DNA of 64,000 nucleotides from assembly GCA_950022655.1 (NCBI GenBank), contig OX465587.1, positions 30,755,716 through 30,819,715 of the forward strand. The letters are read 5' to 3'. This DNA is from Alentia gelatinosa. Its lineage: Eukaryota; Annelida; Polychaeta; Phyllodocida; Polynoidae. Below, piece after piece: positions 21,455 through 32,400 of the stretch; the first letter of the stretch is position 1; the number at the start of each line of letters is the position of its first letter. Under the pieces are notes generated by a model that did not search any database, was not told where the DNA came from, and was given only the letters and a program-made list of their open reading frames with translations. A program made the position numbers and the translations under genes.

Positions 21455-22022
21455 AGCGGGATTCATACGTAGAGACTAATGTATCTGAGACGGGTGTACG
21501 TCACACCTTTCCCCTAGTCTAAAGCGGGATTCATACATAGAGACTGATGTACCTGAGACGGGTGTACGTCACACCTTTCCCCTAGTCTAAAGCGGGATTC
21601 ACACATAGAGACTGATGTACCTGAGACGGGTGTACGTCACACCTTTCCCCTAGTCTAAAGCGGGATTCACACATAGAGACTAATGTACCTTAGACGGGTG
21701 TACTCCACACCTTTCCCCTAGTCTAAAGCGGGATTCATACATAGAGACTGATGTACCTGAGACGGGTGTACATCACACCTTTCCCCTAGTCTAAAGCGGG
21801 ATTCACACATAGAGACTAATGTACCTTAGACGGGTGTACTTCACACCTTTCCCCTAGTCTAAAGCGGGATTAACACATAGAGACTAATGTACCTGAGACA
21901 GCTGTACTCCACACCTTTCCCCTAGTCTAAAGCAGGATTAACACATAGAGACTAATGCACCTGAGACGGGTGTACATCACACCTTTCCCTTAATCTAAGG
22001 CGGGAGCCATACATAGAGACTT
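21455..22022 (+). repeat. 68-bp minisatellite, about 8.3 units
   Basis: AGCGGGATTCATAC-like starts at 21455, 21523, 21591, 21659, 21727, 21795, 21863 and 21931. Each unit holds ATAGAGACTGATGTACC, GACGGGTGTAC and CCTTTCCCCTAGTC. Confidence 0.9.
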
Positions 22023-22460
22023 GTGAATTACTGCGCGATTGAAATTCGAGTGTATCGATAGGATACGAGTTCTGAACCTAAACTTTCATAGGTTTCTTCT
22101 ATATTATGTCTACGTTTGTCCAGGTCCTGTAGTTTATACTCTCAGGATTCAGAGACACGGATATAGACATATGTACTTTATAAGACACTCCCTCAGACAC
22201 TCCCTTAAACATTCTTTTGTCTATTTCTGTAATATAGCTTATGTGGGATAACTGGAGGGAAATGGAGCAAATCGTGTATATTCAAAGTATAACCAAAAGG
22301 AAAGGAACTGTTGTATCATACATATGGAAATAAATACTTGCTATCAAAAAAGACATGGAGAGCTAAAGTTTAAATTGGAATACCGTCTATGCTTGTGTGA
22401 GTGATTGATTTGTACTATCTGTATGTAACCTGATGTCCTGTGATTTCCCTGACATATGTA
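22023..22460. other. TRIM intron 3, no feature
   Basis: No coding or repeat signal beyond a family E arm word (GAAATTCGAGTGTATCGATA) at the start. Confidence 0.3.
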
Positions 22461-22768
22461 AAGGCTCGTTTCCATTGGTCGAGGAAAACAACGAAGATTT
22501 TTTAAATTACCCAAAAAGTCTGTCGGTGGTGCCACCGACTTTGCGTCGGAATAGAAAAATCGCTTAGGATGGTAGATTTCACTCAGTGACCAAGCTTTCA
22601 CAGTGGTGGGTGGTGCCACATTGCATAATCTAAGCAGAAAAAGTCATGGGTCATTTCACGAGCTACGTCGTTTCCATTGACCGATTGCGGGTCGGCAGTG
22701 CCAAAAGTCTGTTGATGGTTCCTGACTGTAAATCGCTGAAGGAAATTGGCCAATGGAAATGGGCCTTT
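22461..22768. mobile_element. MITE with AAGGCYCRTTTCCATTGG ends
   Basis: AAGGCTCGTTTCCATTGGTC is inverted at the right as GGCCAATGGAAATGGGCCTT. The interior holds GGTGGTGCCACCGAC and GGTGGTGCCACATTGCATAA. A related, rearranged copy is at 61785-62035. The same end word CCAATGGAAATGGGC is the unit of the array at 49470-49960. Confidence 0.6.
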
Positions 22769-23000
22769 AGGCAGAACGCCAATAGGCGATTGCTAATGTC
22801 TCTCAGTTTACTAAATAAATAAAAAAAAGTTATAATACCTCGTATTTATTCATCATTCAGAGGGACCTAGCTCACCCTGGTAGCACAGACGATCCAGTAT
22901 CATATTTACACACAGGTTTATAAATAGTCTCCGTGTGTGACGTTATGTATGTATCCTTGTTTAGATAGCCCACATGGCAGAGGTGACCACTCCACATCCC
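22769..23000. other. Nothing recognised
   Basis: Intronic DNA without evident structure. Confidence 0.3.
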
Positions 23001-23480
23001 ACTCTTAATGAAACGGTAGGAATACAATACTTAGTAGAAACCGAACGAGAGTTAGACTTGACAATGTTTATGCCACGACGGGAAGGTCGCATATTACTAC
23101 ACGAGGCGTAGCCGAGTGAAGTGAGGAGCAGACCTCAAATTCTCGTTCGGTTTCGTATTTATCCTACCTCGTCTATGGTTTTGTATTACTAAAAGATAAA
23201 TATTGAGTCAATGACCAACAGAACTTTTTCTCATAGTAGCTGACATCCTGCTCTCTGATTGGTCAATATTGTTATTACTCTAGTGGCATAAAAAACTCTT
23301 TATGTCACGGCCTGCCACATAAAAGTTCCCTATGTTAAGTCTATGGCGGTTTTTTTATTAGGGGTAGGATAATACGAAGGAACGGCATCGATATCCGTAG
23401 TTACTGAAAATATGCCATGCGTTTTGGCGAAGGAGTAATCTCTTGACGTAAAGCAGCGTGAGATTACAGAGGAAACCAAA
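23001..23480 (+). mobile_element. Foldback family C copies
   Basis: Arms GAAACCGAACGAGAG ... CTCGTTCGGTTTC around the apex CACGAGGCGTAGCCGAGTG, then TATCCTACCTCG ... ATGTTAAGTCTATGG ... GGGGTAGGATAA. A second small inverted pair follows to about 23480. Confidence 0.6.
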
Positions 23481-23499
23481 ATGAATGGCGTATTTTCAG

Positions 23500-23885
23500 C
23501 AGCTACGGATCAAGATTTTATCTCACCCTTATCACTGACTGATTGGCTAATTATATAGAACTGCATCGAGAATCGTATTTAAATAAACAATACTCCACGA
23601 GTTTGGATGGGCCGCAATCGTCATCGAGGCGAAGCCGAGTGACGATTTCGGCCCATCCAAACGAGTGGAGTTGTTTCTATTTATGATTCGAGTGCGGTTC
23701 TGGATTTATCTCACCCCTTTTTATCAAATTAAATATCATCAAACTATCACAATAATTAGAAAAGACTTAGCAAATCCACTACGCCACGGCCGTGGCGTAG
23801 TGTTGTCACTTTACGGGGGTGATCGTTGAGTATTTTTTTCTAATGTTATTCCTATGGCTAAACTTGTACCAGGGGTGAGATAATG
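23500..23885 (+). mobile_element. Foldback family E, best-preserved hairpin
   Basis: TTATCTCACCC at 23519 and GGGGTGAGATAA at 23872. Arms ACTCCACGAGTTTGGATGGG (23592) and CCCATCCAAACGAGTGGAGT invert except CGAG (23598 and 23662), which is direct. The apex CGAGGCGAAGCCGAG is at 23625-23639. Confidence 0.75.
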
Positions 23886-24500
23886 TTTGTGAAGTCATCG
23901 GTAAGATGGCCTTTCTTACAATACGCCATGGGCCTTAGGAAATCTTATGGAAAGATATTTTGGTGTCTTTTTTTAAAGTGCACATATACATTCGAGAGGT
24001 AATTATCATTATCATCGTTGCCAGATGGATATACAATTATTCGGCGGTGGAATGGACGCATGTATTCATCTCAGAACTACGATTAATAAAAAAAAGAGCG
24101 AAGCTCGTTCAAAAAGAAAAAAGAACAAGAAAAAAACTACAATGCACTTAGTCATACACTGAGACTCATATCAATGTCAAGTAAGGTACTGTTGGGGATA
24201 TCGCGCCACAATTATGTGGCTTTGCTTAGTATTTCGAATTTTGATTAGTTATTGCAGGTATTATCTCTCTTTAACTTTGAAAGTTAATACAAATGCTTTT
24301 GTATTTCCCACAAATAAACCAGATTCATCTGGTAACGGGTTTATATTCAGTGCTATATGAGAATGTGTAATCAAACCATTTTCTTAAAGAAATCTATATG
24401 ATTTTGAGCTAGAATGTAATTGGGAATCGTCTCCTATGGACTCAAACTAGCTAGATGTAGTTGATTGGAGGCAGTATGAACAACGAAAATTAAAAATAAA
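23886..24500. other. TRIM intron 3, no gene
   Basis: One isolated palindrome, AGAGCGAAGCTC, at about 24094 in an A-rich setting, matched at 26243. Nothing else is seen. Confidence 0.3.
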
Positions 24501-24830
24501 TAAATAAAAAAGTGACATAAAGTGTTGTTTATGGCACTACTTTCTTATATTCAAAAATCTTGGAAACGGGGTACGATACAATCTAGACGGCACTCTTTTG
24601 AGATTGAGTTTATTTATGTCACGCATTGTGTCGGCTCCGTAATTTCACGAATTGGATGCCGACATGGTATTGCTAGCTACATTTATTCAAATGAGATTTC
24701 CCTTCCCTCCCAGACTTCCAACATAAGTGGATTTCGCCTGTATTCAAACAGATTCACCAGTAGTGGGATATACAGTAGCGATGCGGGTCAAACAAGGATG
24801 TATGATGTCACATGGCAATAAAACCATCCT
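24501..24830. repeat. Family C-related repeat
   Basis: AGTGACATAAAGTGTTGTTT and the following ATTCAAAAATCTTGGAAAC block match 53615-53680. Confidence 0.5.
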
Positions 24831-24837
24831 ACAAGCT

Positions 24838-25400
24838 ATATTTACACAGACAATAATCGATGGTCTTGTGGGCAGGCGACCGTAAACCACGAGCGGTTGA
24901 CGCATAGTAATACACGACTGTATTAAGGGGGTGTTCCACTGGACCGACGGTAGCCGATTCCGTAGCCAGACAATCGCCGATTATTATCGGATGCCCTAGA
25001 ATTTCTCAAATCTTTGAAAATGGTCATTTATTAAACTATTATTATCAGAATTCAATAAACTATAATACGTGAGCTTCCTCTGAAGGGCCCAGGAACAATT
25101 GATCGGGTGAGAAATCGGCCTGGTGGATTTTGCCCTTTACGAAGTCAAACTCGAGTGGTTTACAGAGCCGCCTGTCCACAAACCATCATTAGTTGTATTT
25201 ACCATCCATCTTCTCAAATAAATAAAACCCAGGAATTGCCAAATCCTTAGGGACCTTTATTTACTCTCCGTAATTAGTTTTCCCGTTATCAGTAGCCTTG
25301 GGGCCGTAATCAATGGTTATGGTTTCTGACATAAAAAAATAATGGGTAGTGGTCTACAGTGGCCTCATGCAATTTTCAATGGGAAGTTTGCAATTGATGG
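24838..25400 (+). repeat. Foldback family A interrupted by a TTA-flanked MITE
   Basis: Left CAATAATCGATGGTCTTGTG to CACGACTGTATTA; right TTACGAAGTCAAACTCGAG and the tail to 25400. CGAG at about 24890 and 25151 is direct. Confidence 0.65.
24926..25136. mobile_element. 211-bp TTA-flanked MITE (Harbinger-like)
   Basis: TTA|AGGGGGTGTTCCACTGG ... CCTGGTGGATTTTGCCCT|TTA. Intact family A copies read GTATTACGAAG at this point, so TTA is the duplicated target. A 3-bp TWA duplication fits PIF/Harbinger. Confidence 0.65.
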
Positions 25401-26032
25401 ACGATAAACTGGAATCAACAGGTAATAAGCACTGTTCACAATATTGTATTCATGACATATTTAAAAGGAATTTGAAAAAGACAACAATTGATGAGTTGAT
25501 GAGGCTCTTGCCTTCCTACAACAGGTAATGAGATTTGAATCTATATATAGATCAGGAAAGCAATCCTGATTTGAAATGAGTAGCATTTATTGATTCTGAT
25601 TTGCATTAAATGATTGTATACAGTATACGATTATCAAGTTATGTTGTGCAACTCCCGGTACGGAATTAAAACTATTGTTCCCTTTTTCTCGGGGCCCTAA
25701 CCCTTTTAATGTTTTTTTATTTCTTAGTGTTAGTCATGTCTGTTCTTGTGTAGTGTATCCATGTTTCTCCTAGAAAAGTTGAAAATGAGGGGGGGGGGGG
25801 GGGGAAAGGGCGCCCTCTACTTTTTGTTTCTAGAGTTATGTACACTGTTGTGAAATGCGTCAAACGCGTCAATTAGCATGAACAGGATACTAAACTAAAC
25901 TTAAATGTTACTACATTGTTCGAGGAAATAGTTGGAATAGGTTTTCCATTAGAGTGCCCTATGTAAAGCCTTCGGTTTCAGACAATGTTTTACGTTGGAT
26001 TGATCACTTGTAGCCCTTCAGATATAAAATTA
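25401..26032. other. TRIM intron 3, no gene
   Basis: Contains a run of about 16 G at 25790-25804, otherwise unremarkable. Confidence 0.35.
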
Positions 26033-26171
26033 CAGTAAAACCCCGCTTCTGGGACACCTCGCTTAAGGGAACACCCCGCTTTAATAGGGGGACACTTTGT
26101 TTGGAACAGAAATGTTTATCTAGTTCATCCTTACCCCGCTAAAGCGGACACCCTTAAGTGGGGTTTTACTG
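26033..26171. mobile_element. pogo-like MITE
   Basis: TA|CAGTAAAACCCCGCTTCTGG ... AAGTGGGGTTTTACTG|TA, 139 bp. Confidence 0.75.
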
Positions 26172-26527
26172 TATGCACCGATGGAAAGTTCACATGTCTT
26201 TTTCTTCCTGAATTTACTGTATTTCTTCCGGTTCGATAAATAGAGCGAAGCTCGATATTAAAAAAAAAGAAGATTGTATACGAGACCTTTAAGGAGAATA
26301 TCTCAACAGTGATACTCTTTTGTTGTTCATAGGTGACTGACTGCCAACTGATGGTTTATTTGTATCAGGAAATGCAGTATTAAGACATACAAGTTCAATA
26401 ACATGAGGTTATTGACAAAATGGAGTAAAAAAATGTCAGTTGTAACTGATGGATTTTGACCTATGTTTCCTTTTGGGAGTGTGACTCCAAATTGTCTGTT
26501 GATCTAACCCAGGCAACGATACCGTAA

Positions 26528-26862
26528 GGCCACTCAAAAAACTTGTTTCTCATCACCGCGCGCATTAGAAAAAACGATTTTAGAAGATTTTTTTAATGAA
26601 ATAAGATGAACCTTGATAGAAATTATGAAAGGTATGTGTATTTGGCATCAGATTAAAGCTCCTGATGTCAGGAATACATTAAACGTATAACCAGTAAAAA
26701 TCTGGAAACCCCGCATAAGCGGGCACCTCGCGTAAGCGGGCACTTTGGCCCGGATCGGAGGGTGGCCGCTTATGCGGGGTTTTACTGTATGTCTGAAGCC
26801 CATTTTATGATACTTCAAAAGCCATCTTTGATCGAGCAAAAAAAGGTTTTTTTTGAGTGGCC
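26528..26862. mobile_element. TAA-flanked element with nested pogo-like MITE
   Basis: TAA|GGCCACTCAAAAAA on the left, TTTTTTGAGTGGCC|TAA on the right, 335 bp. The interior matches 634-797 in reverse. A smaller CAGTAAAA..ACTG element (about 26688-26788) lies inside. Confidence 0.65.
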
Positions 26863-27234
26863 TAAAGGTAGATCATACCGACCTAAAGGGATGTATACTC
26901 TTGCAGTCTGATTAAAAAATGTATCTATGAATAGAAGCATTTACAGTACATCCACCGGAACTATGTAGCCAAAGAATCTTCACATGTAACATACTGATAT
27001 TCATGTAGGATGTTTTCCTCAACCTTGTCAGTGTTGGATTTTCTTTCAATTTCAGCGGTCCGTGTAATAATTTAGGATCGTATCTGGAGACCCTTTTATG
27101 TATCTTATAAAAGGGCCATCATTTAATAATAATCAAGTCTGTTCGCTAGGACATTATAATCCTTCCATAAGGTCGTCCACAAGTGTTGAATAAAGTTGAG
27201 CCACATCGTCCCTGGGTCTGTATGGGATACTATA
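26863..27234. other. TRIM intron 3, no feature
   Basis: Nothing recognised. Confidence 0.3.
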
Positions 27235-27584
27235 GGGAGCCAAAGTGAACCCACTACAACCACAGATAGCCGGTCACAAAATACCATTTCCGGATATAGG
27301 CGCCCAGTACTTTGACTCTGTAGATTCAAGATTATATGTCTCATTCTCCAATCTTTTAGATCCATATTTTTGCTAAACTGAACAACTGTCATCATAGTTT
27401 CGAAACAGAGTTATGTAGAGATGATAGTAGTAAACTACACTTCAAAAGTAACAAACAAGACCAAAAACAAAAGTCTAGCCTCAAACCCCCATAGGTTTAG
27501 CACTAAGCCTCTTTCTTACTGGCCACCGGAAATGGTGTTTTGTAAGTGGGTATCTGTGGTTTCAGCGGGTTCATTTTGGCTCCC
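27235..27584. mobile_element. TIR element, GGGAGCCAAAGTGAACC ends
   Basis: TA|GGGAGCCAAAGTGAACCC ... GGGTTCATTTTGGCTCCC|TA. The terminal inverted repeat is about 60 bp. A second copy, 41606-41971, is in opposite orientation with the same TA flanks. Small frames encoding SVVVVGSLWLPIV are TIR artefacts. Confidence 0.7.
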
Positions 27585-27605
27585 TATCGTAAAACTGGAT
27601 GAGTT

Positions 27606-27981
27606 TTAACCCATTCACGGCGGGCTCCTACACAGTCATGTATATAGGGGTCGGGTATTAGTACCTATATAGTGCTAGGGATCGGGTATCCACAGGCCCA
27701 TTATGGTAATTTGATGATGTGATCACGTGATATAACATGTGATACTCGATATCATTTTCCATTTCCATAAACATTTTGAATATGATGCTATACCTAAACT
27801 CTGTGGAATTTTCATGTATATTAATGAATTATTTTCTAATTTATCACCTAAAACAATAATTTTGTAAATATTAGAAAATGATGCCTCAAGGTATCACCGG
27901 ATCTGAACTGGTGATGCCTTCAGGCATGACCCGATCCTGTGTGGTGATGCCTTAAGGCATCAGCCGCCGCTAATGGGTTAA
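27606..27981. mobile_element. TTAA-flanked element with subterminal hairpin repeats
   Basis: TTAACCCATTCACGGCGG ... CCGCCGCTAATGGGTTAA. Near the right end three imperfect palindromes of the GATGCCTTAAGGCATC type repeat. A TTAA target with CCC start is typical of piggyBac-type elements (inferred). Confidence 0.6.
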
Positions 27982-27984
27982 TCT

Positions 27985-28260
27985 TGGCCACCGTATGCCA
28001 CAATTGGAGTTTGGCATAGTGACTTCAAGAGGCTAAGCCGAGTGAAGTCCAGAGCCAAAACTCCAGGAGTGGCATGCGGTGGCCAAGATTAAAACGAATC
28101 AGGTTTTGATTTTATCCTACCCCGTCTCCTCGATTTTGGAATATTACGTATGCCACTAGTGGCATATTTAATTCCATATGCCAGTCAGCGTGGCATACGG
28201 AAACTCAATGTTAAGGCTATGGGATTTTATATTAGGGGTAGGATAAAGAAAAATTCTACA
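27985..28260 (+). mobile_element. Foldback family C
   Basis: CTTGGCCACCGTATGCCAC ... GTGGCATGCGGTGGCCAAG around the apex AGAGGCTAAGCCGAGTGAAG, then TATCCTACCCCGTC and ATTAGGGGTAGGATAAAG. Confidence 0.65.
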
Positions 28261-28540
28261 TGTCCTAGATTATGAAACAGACCCCAGGTTGTGTCACAGA
28301 TCTCGGAATGTCTCATTTGAAAGGCCCGGCGGTCTGGTGTGACTGAAAGTAAAGCCTCACGGCCTCGTGGACCTGAATAGAGTTCGTGTGTGAAGTTTTT
28401 CTACGTACTGTCACTGCTTCAGAGATGTCGGTTCATGTACAGACGTACATGTGTACTTCACGGCAGAGAAATATCTACAACCGGAAACGATACTAAGACT
28501 TACTACTCTCACACGCACATATGGACGTGTGTACATACAC
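28261..28540. other. Nothing recognised
   Basis: Intronic DNA. Confidence 0.3.
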
Positions 28541-29000
28541 AATATTGACTGGTTTCAGATACAAGTGGCCGTATGCTCCGAGGAGTTGACACGTAGTAAT
28601 ATCTGAGCGTATGCGAGGATATTGCGCAGAGTCAACTCCGAGGAGCATACAACCGCTTGTATCTTAAACCAGTCTATATTATGGAGAAACCAAATAAGAG
28701 ATAGTCGTGTTGTTGTTTATCGCACGACGGCAAGATCGTGTATTCCTGCGCGAGGCGAAGCTGAGAGCAGTAATACGCGATCTTGTCAGAGTGCGATGAA
28801 CAATAACACTACTAACTCGAGTTTGGTTTAGAATTTATCCTACCCCGTCCATCTAAATTACTTCTACATTAACAGAGGACGTAATTTGTAAAGTGTATCC
28901 CACTAGAGCGATATTTTTCATTTTTCTGAACTCCAGACCGAATACAGTGGCCCAATGTTAAGCCTATGGGTTTTTTTATTAGGGGTAGGATAATGTATTT
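28541..29000 (+). mobile_element. Two adjoining foldbacks (A-like stem, then family C)
   Basis: 28545-28680: ACTGGTTTCAGATACAAG ... CTTGTATCTTAAACCAGT, with CGAG at 28579 and 28639 and apex TGAG 28604 / CGAG 28614, all centred on 28610.5. 28690-28825: AACACTACTAACTCGAG side with the apex CGAGGCGAAGCTGAG, followed by TATCCTACCCCGTC and GGGGTAGGATAA. Confidence 0.65.
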
Positions 29001-29211
29001 ATCCACCTTTTCTGGACAAGTTGCATGTCAATATCAGTTCGTTTTAGTTATGCACTATTTTTCCATACGCACTATTTTTCCGTATGCGCCACCCGGAGCA
29101 TACAACATATCCGTATGCGCTGGGTACGTCCATACAAACTCCCTATGTGTTTTCTATGGACACTTTGTATTAGGTGGATAATAAATGTATATATAATACA
29201 TGTATACAATA

Positions 29212-29550
29212 GACACCCCGCGTAAGCGGTCACCCCTGCATTAACGGACACCTTTCCTCTATTAGATGTTTATTTTAACCCCGTGTAAGCGACCACCCCG
29301 CGTTAGCGGACACATGGCCCGGAACGGAGGGTGGCCGCTTATGCAGGGTTCTACTGTATACAGAAGGACCCTGCGCAAGGGTGCACCCTCCGTTTCAGGC
29401 CAAATTAGTGTCCGCTTACACAGGGTTTCCAGTCTGTCTATGTTTAGGCTATATAGTATATGATACTTTTATACAGGTGATACTATGGCATAGAGACACT
29501 GTTATAACCACAGACATCCCACAGACACCTACCTGACGCCTACGGGGGCC
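29212..29550. mobile_element. pogo-like element, extended form
   Basis: Blocks CCCGCGTAAGCGGTCACC, GCCGCTTATGCAGGGTT and ACCCTGCGCAAGGGTGCAC, then a unique extension (GGTTATAACAG-type on the other strand, GACGCCTACGGGGGCC) that also adjoins the pogo-like block at 38005-38270. Confidence 0.5.
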
Positions 29551-30098
29551 TACGCAGGCTATTGCCTGTTGTCTGATTGTCTAGACAACAGTCTAACCGC
29601 CTCACATACACAACACAAACAAACAATCAAGATACTCTGCAGTTTTGTCCCCACAGCAGCTAAATAATTACTCATCACAATACAGTCTTGGACAAAAAGA
29701 ATAAACAAGATAAATAGGTTGAATATTTTTTCATGTGCACATTATACTATAAACTACATATATGTCTACATAATTACAAAGTATCATTTTGTAATTTGCC
29801 CTATAGAGGAGACAAACCAGTCAACGCTCACTGACCCACAGCACTACACAGTGTTTGGTATCGGTATAATGATTATTTCCTCTCCAACAACAATTGTGAA
29901 TTTGATCTTCAGCCAACTTTATTGCCTCATGCAGAAGCCCAATAAGGGTGGTAGGCTGACACAGGGCCAGGAAACATGTAGGATGCAGTTACCTGCGTCA
30001 GCTAACAGGAGAGTTAGAGACTTACTTACCTATAGTGTGAACTTTAACTTAACATGTGGCCTGCCAAAATGTATCCCTATCCCTATCCCTCACCATAA
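29551..30098. other. TRIM intron 3, no gene
   Basis: A 193-codon open frame from 29719 runs across the element boundary at 30099 and shows no domain, so it is not called. Confidence 0.35.
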
Positions 30099-31088
30099 AG
30101 GCCGAGATCCACCAAGAACTGCCCAGGCGACGTTCAGCCGGCTTTGGGCGACGGCCAAAATGGCTTCATGCGACGATAATCGCCTAGGTCGGCCGTCCGG
30201 CTGTCTAGAATTCTCCGTGCTAGTCCACCAAATAGTTATTTCCAGCCGGCCGACGTCCACACGGCGCTCGCGGGGACGGGACAGCCGATTTCTCCATTAA
30301 TTCGATAGGCGGCGCGCATGGTATTTTACGTAGTAATCGAGTTCCTCGATAGGCGGCGCCGCGTGCGGCGATACACTTCGACGCTCTGAACCCGCGAAAG
30401 CCGCGTATCGAGCGGAGCAGTGTGTTGGTATGCCGGAATTTGTATGGGAACGGTCAGAAAACATCAAATAACCGAGGAATTACACGTTTAATCAAACAAT
30501 GAAGGTAAATAAAGATAAGGATTAATGTTATGAGTGTGTATGGCACGCTATGGGGCTAGAATTCTGACGATAGTGTCGGAATTTTCAATGTCCGTTTGTG
30601 GCTTCGGGTACCACCGTGTCGGCCTCGCCGTGTTGGCGGCGATCCCTTGCCCCGGAGCCCGGCAAAGCTTGTGGGCGGGTGTCGAACTCTTCAAATGCAT
30701 CGACATCGGCCATCCGGCCACCTTTAAAAAATCAAATGAATCAGCTTTGCGTCGGCTAGGGTCGGCTAGGGAGTTTCCAGCCGACTCCACATGGCTGGGT
30801 CAGTGGACCAGCAAATAATTTTCATTTTGGGCCGGCCAGCCAGAGGCGACGCCCGGCTGGCTATCACACGGGGGCCACACGGCTACGGACGACGGTGATA
30901 TGGGAGAGGTGGCTAGGTCCGGCCTCAGCCGGGTGCGGCCGGCCCCAGCCGATTTGACATTATTTGCTGATCCACCAAGGCGATTATCTCAACCGGCTTG
31001 AGCCGACGAGAGGCGGGAGCAGCCGACGTCCATGTTACACCCGCACGGACATCGGCCGGCCCTAATTTCGCTTGGTGGATCACAGGCT
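30099..31088. mobile_element. 990-bp TAA-flanked, GC-rich element
   Basis: TAA|AGGCCGAGATCCACCAAG ... CTTGGTGGATCACAGGCT|TAA. The interior is rich in GGCCGG and GCCGAC words and holds an inner inverted pair GTCCACCAAATAGTTATTT (30223) / AAATAATTTTC preceded by GTGGACCAGC, suggesting nesting. It sits inside a CCCTAT/CCCTAA stretch. PIF/Harbinger type by the TAA target and end style (inferred). Confidence 0.65.
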
Positions 31089-31141
31089 TAACCCTAACCT
31101 TAATCCTACCCCTATCCCTAACACTAACCCTAACCCTAACT
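31089..31141 (-). repeat. Degenerate telomere-type repeat
   Basis: CCCTAACACTAACCCTAACC and relatives; the CCCTATCCCTATCCCT on the other side of the TAA-flanked element (30073) was probably continuous with it. Confidence 0.5.
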
Positions 31142-31319
31142 GGAAATAAATTCCAAATTCACAGTTTATTCGCCTTAACTATTCAGACTTTTCCTTCTAT
31201 ATGAAACTGTCTTATCTATGTCTTATCTTCTCGGGAGGGGGGGTGTAATATCAGAATACGAGGTGACTTGGTTTCGGGTTGAGTTCTCCAGTAACTGTAA
31301 GGGGTTGTATGCTACTCAC

Positions 31320-31418
31320 CTTTAGTGTGAATTTTAACTTCCCAGTTGCCCGTTTTACTTGTGTGATTATTTCAGTCTTATTTTTCTCGATTTGGTCAAC
31401 TTTTTCGTCCATCACCTC
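31320..31418 (-). CDS. TRIM protein exon 3: coiled coil
   Basis: 99 nt, phase 0/0. Acceptor TTCATCTGTTTCAG, donor GTGAGT. Residues about 165-197, EVMDEKVDQIEKNKTEI to KLKFTLK, form a charged helix continuing the coiled coil of exon 2. Both junctions preserve the frame. An additional unseen exon in the 10.7-kb intron to exon 4 cannot be excluded, but none is needed for the frame. Confidence 0.85.
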
Positions 31419-31419
31419 C

Positions 31420-32044
31420 TGAAACAGATGAACATTTTTATTAATTGGCGAAGAAAATACGTGATACAGCATCCAATGACCTTATACATACACCTAGCTG
31501 GCGCTCTGCCATGCCAACATGAAACCACACAAAAAAGATACTTAGTGGGAGAGACGAAGCCAATGCACCAAAAAGAAACTTTCCACTTCTAAGGGGTATG
31601 ATAACATCCACTACACCTGGCTATCTTCCTCATAACAAAAAGGGTAGAAATTCATTTTGAAACGACAATAAAATTAGATGATGCCATACCACTCGTAATG
31701 ATGAGATTCATAGCAATGACAGGTTATCTGGATGTACATTTTAGTTTGTGCTTTTCATGTCTTTTTTATTGGGTCAGTTCGCTTAACATGTGTGGCGGTC
31801 TTCCACACTTTGCCTATCTTACAAAAATTGTCAGTATCTAATATCTGGATGTACATTTTCGTTTTTGAAACTTATCCTTGGAAGGCATGTACACTTATAT
31901 TGATCTTGTGATACAATGGCCTGAATTGTTATTGGAATTTAATCGTTATATAAAATAATAATTGCGGATATCTTGCATAAAAATTTAAGAAAATGTTGTT
32001 CCTCATCAAATACCTACAGAATTATGATGTCAAATGACAACACT
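31420..32044. other. TRIM intron 2, no feature
   Basis: AT-rich with short local duplications (ATCTGGATGTACATTTT at 31726 and 31843). Confidence 0.35.
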
Positions 32045-32400
32045 GACAGCTTGAGAAGTTGATTGCATAGTAATACACGAGTGTCAGCGAGTGTAGTACG
32101 ACGTCAGCCACTCGTGTTTCACACAGCCGCCAGTCTACAAAACCACCGTTTGTTGTATTCATTATCCATCTTCCAGAGTAAACTAAACCCAGGAATTGCC
32201 ATATTAAATGATATTTCAATAGGGACTCTTTCTTTTTGCTGCATAGCACAAAGGGACTATTTTCCCATTTACCATGGCTTTGAGGCCATATACCACAGAT
32301 TTAAATCCGTGTACCATGGTTATGGTATCTGACAGTTTTTAAACAATGGGTAGTGGTTTACTGAGTCCCCATACATTCTCAATGGGTACTTTGTATACAA
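32045..32400 (+). repeat. Foldback family A, 5'-truncated
   Basis: GAAGTTGATTGCATAGTAATACAC, apex CACGAGTGTCAGCGAGTGTA, CACAAAACCACCGTTTGTTG, GGTATCTGACAG and the tail. The tail passes without a break into the 68-bp array. Confidence 0.65.

Noticed and set aside
21455..22022. CRISPR-like array
   Set aside because: The whole 68-bp unit is conserved, with no spacer-like variable part.
29719..30300. 193-codon frame
   Set aside because: It crosses the boundary of the TAA-flanked element at 30099 and contains no domain.
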